DNA from: Macrocystis pyrifera
Taxonomy: Eukaryota; Sar; Phaeophyceae; Laminariales; Laminariaceae
Length of the DNA: 64,000 nucleotides
NCBI GenBank assembly: GCA_031763025.1
Contig: JASSKH010000006.1
Location: 8,801,691-8,865,690, forward strand
Direction: 5' to 3'
Of the stretch, positions 54,932 through 64,000 are shown one piece after another. Every line of letters begins with the position of its first letter. Position 1 is the stretch's first letter. The notes under the pieces are model-generated. The model saw nothing but the letters and a program-made list of their open reading frames with translations, searched no databases and was not told where the DNA came from. Made by a program: the position numbers and the translations under genes.

Positions 54932-55530
54932 CGATTAACATATATACCAGGTATTTTACTGGTGCACCTGGCTGGTATCATTTAACAGACATGTGCGAAG
55001 TAAATATGCGTGATACCAGTACGTACGTGGTGCTTGTTTCATTTACAGCATCAGCACTGATCCTTCCTGTGGTTCTGTTGTACATACGTAAAGAGTATAC
55101 TGGCACAACATACCAGGTGGTGCAACATACCGGGTATGTACCAGGTATCAGGTACATGGTATACGATAGGTTATCGGCGCCGTACAGGATATTATACGTT
55201 CTTTGTTCAGCAGTGCGGTACGGGTACAAGCTACAAACTCTGGCATCAAAAATGCCTTTTTGGAGTTCCGCTTGTTGAATGCAGAGTGGCATCTCCAGAC
55301 CGAAGAACAAAAAAACACACGACTTTTATGAAAGAATTATGCGACCTGCAGTCAGTCACGATAACGCTTGACCTTGTGCGCTCCCAACTGCTACTACTAC
55401 AGCAGTAGTACTGCTGCCTGCTGGTGCTGTTGCTGCGTTGCAGAGGTTACTATCGGGACTGACGCTTGTGTCTTACCAACATATTCGACAAATGGTTGAC
55501 ACACACTCCTAGCCAATCAGAGCAACCCTA

Positions 55531-55549
55531 AACCCTAAACCCGCACCTA
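55531..55549. repeat. short telomere-like run (CCCTAAA)n
   Basis: ACCCTAAACCCTAAACCC, 2.5 units, matching the plant/algal TTTAGGG telomere type. GGGTTAGGGTT occurs at 52284-52294. These are too short to be a telomere. Confidence 0.6.
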
Positions 55550-55551
55550 AA

Positions 55552-55648
55552 CAACCCTTTTAGGACTGCGATCCCGTTTTGGGGAAAATCTACTTACATT
55601 TACGTAGAGTGGTTTGTCCCGAAAGCGGGACTGCACTCCTGAAGGCTA
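55552..55648. mobile_element. MITE-2 copy, complete
   Basis: CCTTTTAGGACTGCGATCCC, GTTTTGGGGAAAA, then TTGTCCCGAAAGCGGGACTG and CACTCCTGAAGG. It lies directly after the telomere-like run. Confidence 0.75.
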
Positions 55649-55733
55649 CAAGCCAAGCAGACCAAATCTCGACTAAGTTAGGGGCGCCCCGAAAAAAAAA
55701 GTGTGAACCGTCACAGATTTTTTTTCGCAAGAC

Positions 55734-55890
55734 AGCGGGGGGTGAACTCATTATCATGCATGGCCGGCCGTAGTCGTATGACCATAGACCCTCGCATCCC
55801 TACAATGCCGGGACGGGCGGACGTCGGGTTTTCACCGACCAGGCAGACATTGCTTGCACCAAGCAGGGGGGGGGGGGGGGGGGGGGGGGT
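55734..55890 (-). mobile_element. poly-C element, type A, minus, G-runs at both ends
   Basis: GGGGGGTGAACTCATTATC, GCATGGCCGGCCGTAGTC, ATAGACCCTCGCATCCCTAC, GTCGGGTTTTCACCGACC, ATTGCTTGCACCAAGCA, then a G-run of about 24 (55866-55889). The second G-run is at the 5' side of the element, so it may be the tail of a second, lost copy. Confidence 0.65.
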
Positions 55891-56573
55891 TACTATTAAT
55901 AGAACCAAGTGAAAAAAAAATGAAAAAATGATGTGCTTTTTTTTTTTTTTTTTTTCCTTTTTCTTACCGGGTATTTCGTCATGTTTGGTTGTCACAACGG
56001 TTGGAACGGTTTTCCATTCCGACCTCTGGGGGTGTGGTGTGTCGTTTTACGTGAAGCTCTGCTGTTTCGAGACCAACCTGGTAGCAGGTACCAGAACATT
56101 GCATAATGCGGGTGGGATAGATAATGGTCGGCAACTGATACTGGCCAAGTGCCTGCCACATCTCCTGAGGGGAGGCACGATCGATTTTTTTTATTCTTTT
56201 CTTTTTCTTTTCCCTTGTCTCTGTCTCTTTTTGTTTTGCTGTTTTTCTGCTTTTTCGTTTGTTTCTTTTGTTATCTCCATTTCATAAAATGTGTAAGCCG
56301 TGCGTTTCGTATCCAGTGTTGTGTAGTGAGATGACATTGCATTGCCTAATCTGCTTACTGCATAACAATGTACAGACTCTGTACAACTGATAAATATTAA
56401 AGTATCTCTACTGCCTGCTGTGGCGTAGTTTGTGACCCACAGAACTTGTATCTATTCTAGGATTGAAGAATCGGGACGGACACTGGTTGTGCTGGATATC
56501 GACGAGTAGAAAGAACGGTTTAATGTGAGAACACACACATATACATACTTAACATTGGTGTAAGTGCACGTCT

Positions 56574-56672
56574 TAACCCTTGTGCAGTACGTAGGACTGC
56601 TGTGGTCTCGTTTAGGGGATTCACCAGTCAGATTCTGAGTAGTTTGTACCCAAAACGGGACTGCAGTGCTAT
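56574..56672. mobile_element. MITE-2 copy, diverged left arm
   Basis: GTAGGACTGCTGTGGTCTCG, TTTAGGGGATTCA, opposite TTTGTACCCAAAACGGGAC and TGCAGTGCTA. Confidence 0.65.
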
Positions 56673-57687
56673 TGTATTATAGTATGTTGTAGTACGTATA
56701 CCAGAGTGAGTAGCATCATCATACCACTCCTACATGCTTGTGTATTAAAAGTACCAATGTCATACCCGGCACAGAACAGAGTGGTAGGTTCGTACGAGTA
56801 CACAGAATGAAAAGGTTGGTTTGTTCCATGCTTCTTTCATCAGAATTGAGCACGTACACGTAGCGGAAAGAGACAAATTATTGGCGATTGGTCAAGACAT
56901 TTTTATTGATATTCGACACTCGTTCGTTCCGTACCATGAAAAGTATTACCGGGTATCTACGAGGTACTCGCACGTACTACCAGTACAAGTATTACGAAGT
57001 GCATAGTCATGTACGAGTGCAGGAAAGAAACACGTCGACACACACCCAACGCCTTTGTTCGACCACGGACATCTTGATTTGAGAGTTAATATGAGAACAT
57101 CAACAACAAACTCTCGTATGAATATCTGCACATACATACCAAGACTGAGGTATCGCGTGTCACCTCGGTACTAGCCAAGTACATATATCAATGTGCGCGT
57201 GTTCACTGCTGTACATACACGAACACAACATCAAGCAATTCAAGCCTTTCAGGCAGATAAACAGGCCAGACAACACGCGCCAACAAGAGCTGCGTCTTCG
57301 TCATATGCCGATACCAACGAAACAGCCAGCACTGCCTGGTACTCGGTAGAGTAGAGTTGCAGCAACAGAAGTGTACTCTGGTAAGTACCAATACCGGTAC
57401 TCCATTCCTATACCAGGCGGTTTACAGCACACTCGTTACACGATACACTTCAAATACGGAGTATGCAGGATGAAAAAGCTGTATACCACCACGCCTACAG
57501 CTACATCTGATGCTACTACTACTGTAGTTATCCAGCAATCCAGAGTCGTACTCACCACGGCATGGCGGTGTGTGCTAGCGGTGTGTGCAACACAACAACA
57601 CACACATGATACGGTACAACTGCTGCTGCTGCTGTAGTCTGATGTACAGACAGAGATATGCAGATACATACGTACAAGCACGCTTAC

Positions 57688-57824
57688 CTCGGCATGAAGA
57701 CCGAGGGAGGGCTGCGCAGGCCGCCAACGCTCCATTTGCTCTTGGGCTTCTCTCGTCTCGTCACGAACACCGTGTGCGCCTGAACCTTTCGTGGGAAGAC
57801 CACCACGAACAGGTTCGCAGGCAT
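57688..57824 (-). CDS. gene D: first exon, unknown protein
   Basis: On the minus strand ATG (57824-57822) opens MPANLFVVVFPRKVQAHTVF, then VTRREKPKSKWSVGGLRSPP, SVFMP and AG before GTAAGCG, a good donor. An in-frame TAG lies 18 bases upstream of the ATG, so this is a real start. Codons are GC3-rich, as in gene A. The start (LFVVVFP) is hydrophobic but short and is followed by a basic region, so a signal peptide is possible but weak. The next exon should lie below 57680 on the minus strand. A frame at 57391-57203 (LLLARVVWPVYLPERLELLD) is one candidate, with no clear splice sites. Confidence 0.55.
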
Positions 57825-57901
57825 GGCTCCTCCCCCCTCCTACTGATCTTCTGCGAACTCCCCTTCTTCTTCTCCTCTTACTGCTGCTGTGTTCCTGCCC
57901 C

Positions 57902-57976
57902 TCCTCCTCCAGAAAGAATCACAGAGTTGAGAAAATTGAGAAAAATCGGCCTGCAGCCACAGCAGGTATTTGCCGG
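57902..57976 (+). CDS. weak exon candidate
   Basis: Acceptor-like CTCCTCCTCCAG, then ERITELRKLRKIGLQPQ and GTATTT. The frame can be read further as QVFAGSATAGRDGLGEDHAG. It is on the strand opposite gene D, 80 bases upstream of its start. A chance frame is quite possible. Confidence 0.2.
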
Positions 57977-58618
57977 GTCCGCCACCGCGGGAAGAGATGG
58001 ACTCGGCGAGGACCACGCGGGCAGGGTTGGTTCAGCTCCGAATCTCAGGGCGGCGTCTCCTCTCTTGTCTCTCTCTTCTCACTCTCTCCGTTCTCGCCAG
58101 CGTATCAGCGTGTGTCAGCGCGTCTGTTTCTTGTCAGTCTGTCTGTCTGTTGAGGAGTGCGTTTGTGCGACGTGATGTGCGGTGGGTGACCAAGACAGAA
58201 GAAGGGTTGATTATTACGATTAGTTTTTGTCGTATCATACGCACCATACATAAAGACGAGATGGCGAACGTTGATGATATATACCAGTACACCTGATTCC
58301 CACACTATTAGTAGTACAAAGGAACCATTTTTTTTTTTCACTTGATACGTACGCAAAAAATGCCCCAAAACATAACGTAGCTGGTAGGAGCAGGAGCCGT
58401 AGCGGCAGTAGCAATAGCAGCCAGAGATGTTGCCTGAGTCGCTTTGCAGCTTGGTTCAGCCGCAAGCGGAAAACCAGCGAGAAGAGCTAGAGAGAGTACC
58501 TCCCGGGCGACGGGACATCCGCTGGCTGAACCGGCAACGCTGCTGCTGCTGCTGCTGCTGCTGCTACTACTGCGGGATGACACTGCTCACAAGCGACGGG
58601 GAAACGGTCTTTCATGAT

Positions 58619-58890
58619 GTGCCTTCCGTTGGCAAAAACGACCATTTTGGACTAGGATTCAACTCGCAAGGCAGGGGACCTGCACAGACGAACAAGTGGA
58701 CACAGCAAAAGCGCCTCGTAAATACGCCGATACGAGCGGAGAAACGACAGACCGCCGAGACCACCAGGCCCCTCGCCATACCTACCGCCCCGCGGTGGCT
58801 TCAAAAGGGCCCTCTCGGCGCGGGCAGCGTGCCCGCAAGTCGGAACTCGTCGGACAGCTGGAGCTAGAAAAACGAAACTCTTGGTTGTAA
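58619..58890 (+). CDS. possible last exon, unknown product
   Basis: Open frame AFRWQKRPFWTRIQLARQG, TCTDEQVDTAKAPRKYADTS, TTDRRDHQAPRHTYRPAV, ASKGPSRRGQRARKSELVGQ, LELEKRNSWL and TAA. Codon use from about 58740 is GC3-rich. Basic and hydrophilic. The reverse strand also has a long frame here. No splice site was confirmed. Confidence 0.3.
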
Positions 58891-58899
58891 TTTTTTGTG

Positions 58900-60190
58900 A
58901 TAAAAAAAAAATTATACGTCGGCAAGCTAAACAATAGAGCCGATGGAGACAGACACAATCCTCGGACCGACCGCGGCCCTTATCGAGACCAAAGCGCGAG
59001 AGCCGTGAACGCTCGCGTTGCGCGACAGAAGAAGGAAGGAAAACCACCACACCATCTACACGTCCTGGGGAGGGCGCTGCTCACCTAGAATGGGCGCCGT
59101 TCCCGGGCGGCTATGTGCCGTGCACAGTAGTCTCAACGAAGCCTCGGAAAGCCGCGACCAAAATCCGGCTAAAAAGTTTGCCCCTATACCCCCCATGTAC
59201 CCCCCTCTCTCTCTCTTCGTGGCACAAATAAAGAAAAGGTCATGGAGTTTCTTTTTTCGCGAAAGCAGGCTTTTTAAAAAAAGTTAGAACTTTCGATCTT
59301 TTGACACTATTTTTCAGTCGTTTTGTCGTTTTTTGGAATGATTTTCAAGTGTGACAACAACGGACATCACGCTTTTTCGTAGATCTCGGTGCGCAGCTCA
59401 CGTAGGTCAAGCCTCCGAAGGTTAGACTAGTCTTCCTGCTGAGGGGGAAAGGGAGAGGTACGGAGGGGGAGAGGGGAGCCGACAACAACATGCAGCAAGG
59501 CACGCACACAGGTCTCAGCGGCAGACGGATAGATTCAAGCAGCAAGTTGGGCGGAGACTCTCAGAGAGACTGAGGCTATATACGGCTCCAGCGATCCAGC
59601 GATATATATCGGAAAAAAATGGTAAAAAATTCAAACATCGGATCTACGATAGATTGCCTGGTTGGTGTAGATCTCGCCGCAGCAATGTCGCACAGAGAGA
59701 ATAAACAAATTTTATCTTGAAAATAATATATTTCTGTTTGTATACTGGAATAAAGTATGTGGGGGAGAGAGGGGAATTTTTGCTTTGGATCTGGTGTAGA
59801 CAAGAAACAGGAACGGGCACTGCATGGTTTGGTTGTCAATTTCCAAATACCGGATTTTCGGGAAAATGTTTTCATTATTTTTTCTTCGCGAGAAATTTAT
59901 TTTGCCATATCCAACGCGTCATTCCAATCACCCACCAACCAAGACTTACCGGTATCTGTCTGTACAGACAGAGTGTGTTTACACCTATATTCCTATAATA
60001 CAAAGACCATGTGTATATTGACTTTGAATTAAAATAGCCCTTATATTTCAATACGCAGTGGTATATCCCACAGTCCCACAGCAACCAGCCGATGATGATA
60101 TTATGATGATATTTGATTGATGCCAAAGATATACCAGCCAGTACACCAGGATTGTTCATACGCGTACGCAAAAACTCGTACGCGGGGAAT
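58900..60190. other. non-coding stretch
   Basis: GC-rich to 59170, then AT-rich. Short frames only, with no repeated family recognised. Nothing supportable as a gene. Confidence 0.4.
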
Positions 60191-60431
60191 CACGTGATAC
60201 GTAATAACACGTGATAAGAGAACACGGAGACGGGGACGCGTATCGCATCTTCTATCAGTTTTGCTTTGCGGCTGCATGTCCTCCATATACGTCATCGTCT
60301 GCTACTGCCGCCGCACCCGCCCGACGCCAGCGACCAGCGACGCCCATGTCATTGTCATCATCACCCCCACCACAACAATGTCAATATTTCCAAAAGATAC
60401 GACAACAACCAACTACCCGATCTACAAGAAC

Positions 60432-60536
60432 AAGAACATCAGCAACAACAACTATTAATATCAATACTACAAAAACTGCAACAACAGCAACAACAGCAAC
60501 AACAGCAACAACGGCAACAACAACAACAACAGCGAT
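60432..60536. repeat. (CAA)n-rich repeat
   Basis: CAACAGCAACAACAG phrases. Gln- or Thr-rich frames across it are artefacts. Confidence 0.85.
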
Positions 60537-61186
60537 CTGGGAGGTACGAACTGCGAACACTCCATAGGGAAAGCTTCGCATCTGATTCATTCTCGATGTG
60601 CGCACAGCGTTACCGACAACAACGAGCAGGAGAACACACGCACGAACCAGTACTCATTCGTATTATCCTACCAGTACAGTATCATCAATAGTATCAAATA
60701 ATAAATAGTAAGTACCGGTGGTGCCAGTATACATCAAGACGGCAGTACTACTACTTTAGGTTATATTATTAATTATTATAATAATAGTACTGCTGTATGT
60801 ATTAATAGTAGATCGATCACCAAGAGGTATGGTAAGTACTGAAAGGAATAAAAGGTGTTGTTGCGGGTTATCATTCACTCGATCGAAGCAAGCGTGAAAA
60901 TCGCTCGAAGAAGAATTAATCCATCCTCCTAAATCTTTCCGCGTATCCTTGAGCACGAACGGGTACATACAGCAGTACCTGGTAGTATATACCTGGTATA
61001 GTATTATAGTAGTACTCGTAGTCAGTGTGGTAGTAGACATTTTACTGGTAGTTATTATTTCCCAGGAGAGATGTTATTCATATTATGTTATACATACATA
61101 CATACATACCTGGATGTGGTGGTACTTCAAAAAGAAGTAAGTGACAAGAATCAACCAACCGCTGTGAGCAGGCGAAATGCGACGCG

Positions 61187-61385
61187 CGCGAGCCGACGAG
61201 GAAAGGACTGGCTACATTCTTCTCGCGATAAAAACGAAGGCACGAGAACCTTGCAGCCTTGTAGTAGAAAGATGTTACAACAATTGGAGAGTCTGCTATC
61301 TGCCCCCGGATTTGACTCGCGACTATCAAATATAGGAGGGAGTTGAGAAAAGAAGGGCGGATATAGTAAATGGGAAGAGCCAAGT
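61187..61385 (+). repeat. repeat D, copy 2
   Basis: GCCGACGAGGAAAGGACTGG, TTCTCGCGATAAAAACGAAG, GCACGAGAAC, CCCCCGGATTTGACTCGCGA, and AGAAAAGAAG..ATAGTAAATGGGAAGA. Confidence 0.65.
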
Positions 61386-61511
61386 ACCAACAAACAACGC
61401 ATTTTTCGCTTGTACCAGGTGTACCTAGTATATGTAATACTATGTGTTCGACGCGGCGGCGTGTTTTTTTTTCATCTCGGGTGTCATGAAGTTTAGCAGG
61501 GAATTAATTAG

Positions 61512-61702
61512 TGTCGGCGAGGGATGAAAGGGCTGAGCCTTCTCGCGATAAAAGCGAAGACACGAACGAACCCGTAGTAGTTGGGGGAGGGGGGGGAGAG
61601 AGAGAAGAGCCTGCTATGTGTGACCCCGGATCTGAGTTACGACTATTAATGATAGTAGGGAGAAAGAAGAGAAGAGCGAAGATGATAAATGGGAAGAAGG
61701 AC
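61512..61702 (+). repeat. repeat D, copy 3
   Basis: TCGGCGAGGGATGAAAGGGC, TTCTCGCGATAAAAGCGAAG, ACCCCGGATCTGAGTTACGA, and AGAAGAGAAGAGCGAAG with ATAAATGGGAAGAA. About 125 bases from copy 2, same direction. Confidence 0.65.
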
Positions 61703-61716
61703 AAAAAACATTACCC

Positions 61717-61770
61717 TCCCCCCCCGACTACGACCATGCATGATGTATCGAGTCCCCCCCCCCCCCCTCG
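61717..61770 (+). mobile_element. poly-C element, 3' stub between two C-runs
   Basis: C7, GACTACGACCATGCATGATG, TATCGAGT, then C14. It follows repeat D directly. Confidence 0.5.
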
Positions 61771-62477
61771 TCCCTCGTCGGCCGAGACAAGTTGCAAGTT
61801 GCTAGTTGCAGGTTACAAGTTGCAAGCACGAGAGGCAATCGATCGATCTCTCGCCCCGTGCCCGCTCCCTGCTGGCGTCTAAACCAAGTAATGTATGAAG
61901 TAGTAATGATTGAGTATAGTGAGGATTGAATCGTGCTGCCTTGCTGCTGTTGCTTCTGCTGTTGTTGCGTGTGAATTACTGCTGTGAATTAATGAATGAA
62001 AAGTGTGCAAGAAGAAGACGATGCCAGGCGATAGGATACCTCTGGCAGCTGCGCCCGTCAAGATCCGACACTCGTCAAGGTATCCTTGAGGTACGCTTTT
62101 AGGAGACCCGCAGAAAACGAAGTGCATACCTACCTACAGCATATTTATTCACAACACACTTCAAGTAACGGGGAATTACTAATAACACTATTAGTAATAT
62201 TATACAGAGAGTCTTCTTTTCTTGCACACAAAAAAGAGGAGAAATATCGTACGTGGCACCAAACAACCAGCGGACACTGATGTACGTACCAGATACGTAA
62301 TAAGGGTATGGTATCGTATCGTGAGGTTGGTCTTTGACCTTGACGTGCTCTGCAGCGCCGCCGTAGTAGGTGTACATCCTTGGTAGGTAGGTACTTGACG
62401 ATATGATAGCAAACCATTTATAGTTAGTTCTTGTATAAACAGTAGTATATGTATACCTCACAACGCGCGGATCAATG

Positions 62478-62822
62478 TAAAGGTGTTACTGATCGAGCTA
62501 TGGGTGTAAAAGACCGATCGATTACCCAGCCCAGGGTAATCCCTATTTTACTCTCTCCCCCTCTGAACGGCAGGATCTTTGGGGCGTCGGTACCGTATAC
62601 GGCCGCACGCTGACTGACCTACCCGCTTCGTTTCAATACCTGGGGAACCAGGGAGATATTTTTTTGTGGACGCACGCGCACGCGTTTCCACAACAGAAAC
62701 GTTCGAAATGAGATTCGAACCCGTGTCCTCGACGACGTCAATTTGTGAAGGTGTAGCCTACTGAGCTATGGGGGTAAAAGACGGATTGATTACCCAGCCC
62801 AGGGCGATCCTTGTGACATCAA
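62478..62822 (-). mobile_element. SINE-2, one full and one partial copy
   Basis: On the minus strand: leader GGATCGCCCTGGGCTGGG, TAATCAATCCGTCTTTTACC, A box TAGCTCAGTAGG (62768-62757), and B box GGGTTCGAATCTC (62723-62711). A body with AGATCCTGCCGTT follows. The leader and A box recur at 62545-62478, in the same orientation. This is a tRNA-derived family different from SINE-1. Confidence 0.65.
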
Positions 62823-63308
62823 CATGCATGGGCACGAAGGGCAGCTTGCTTGGTATGATACGAAATACTACAATAATAATAGTACTTCATTCAGCACACC
62901 GCTACACCACCAAACCGGTGCGTTCATACCAGAGTATGATCGATTCATACAGCAAGCAACAAGCTTCCTGGTCGTCGTCGCAGTCCTATGCGTGAATACC
63001 ACAAGGAGCGTTTTGAGCTCGCGGAGGGGTGCGCCCGTTTTTCAGTGCTCGTGTTCTCTACAGTATACCGGTAGCACTAAAATAAGGGTGCTAAAGCTCG
63101 AACACTACATATTTCGGAAGGCTCTCTCTCGAGTAGATACTCTCGAAAGCATCCTCCTCGTTCAGGATTGGCGACCTTCTCGTTCTGCTAAAATCGGTAG
63201 CTTGAAAAACGATCGCACACCCCAGTCAGCAGTGCGATCTCAACGGTCTTTGCGGGTATTCATCGTCGTCGTTGTTGTTGTTGTGCTGTTGTTGTTTTCG
63301 TCGGTGCG

Positions 63309-63340
63309 CGCTCGGCTATAAAGGGCCACCAAACGAAGCA
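63309..63340 (+). promoter_or_regulatory. possible TATA-type core promoter
   Basis: CGGCTATAAAGGGCC is a good TATA-box match in a GC-rich setting, about 140 bases before the (GTA)n array. No transcript start or coding sequence can be tied to it inside the window. Confidence 0.25.
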
Positions 63341-63452
63341 ATCCACCAGGAAGTGAGCACATAGCACAGTCGTTGGATCTCGACACAAGCGCATCACTCA
63401 GAATATATATCGCCTGGTGCTTTTGGTTGGTCGTGTCGAAGCCAAAAACAGC

Positions 63453-64000
<548 letters not shown>

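Overview
This window is nuclear DNA of a eukaryote, sparse in genes and crowded with repeats. The few convincing coding stretches are short, GC-rich at third codon positions, and split by introns with GT-AG borders. The introns and the rest of the window are full of microsatellites, very long G/C homopolymers and small mobile elements. The style resembles a stramenopile alga such as a brown alga, but nothing here fixes the species. There are no rRNA genes, complete tRNA genes, CRISPR arrays or prokaryotic features.

The best-supported gene (gene A) is on the + strand from 3628 to 14456, with ten recognisable exons. Phases agree across exons 1-2, 3-4-5 and 6-7-8-9-10; the 2-3 and 5-6 junctions are unresolved. 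It encodes a protein with two or three Cys/His clusters of CxxC...HxxC type, an Ala/Ser/Pro/Gly-rich disordered C-terminal half and an acidic end (MFGVTLDADD, stop). Three apparent frameshifts interrupt it. A second gene (gene B) is one large minus-strand exon at 26067-27817 for a Gly/Ser/Ala-rich disordered protein, with about three frameshifts, all in G/C runs. Gene C (28974-29371, +) is a broken exon with a hydrophobic segment. Gene D (57688-57824, -) is a clear first exon starting with ATG. A few weaker exon candidates are also listed. I recognise no named family in any of these.

Most of the window is repeats. (1) MITE-1: about 107-111 bp, TA flanked, ends TTACGGGGG/CCCCCGTAA, at least 13 nearly full copies and several fragments. 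(2) MITE-2: about 90 bp, palindromic, ends carrying GGACTGCAGTCCCG; one copy has a MITE-1 inside it. (3) SINE-1: tRNA-derived, with A and B boxes. (4) SINE-2: a second tRNA-derived family at 18.8-19.2 kb and 62.5-62.8 kb. (5) A SINE-like family ending in GAGTAC followed by a long poly-C tail (poly-G on the opposite strand), which accounts for many of the giant G/C runs. (6) A 540-bp repeat (LR-1) present at 2.75-3.28 kb and 32.77-33.32 kb, whose 3' part is the poly-C element. (7) Smaller dispersed families (D, F, G) and local tandem duplications.

Within gene A, poly-C runs lie a short way upstream of several splice acceptors and poly-G runs just downstream of two donors, so the poly-C elements may act as polypyrimidine tracts or pair across introns. 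This is the most interesting pattern I see. The window ends in a (GTA)n array of more than 500 bp and contains one 100-N assembly gap (24075-24174).
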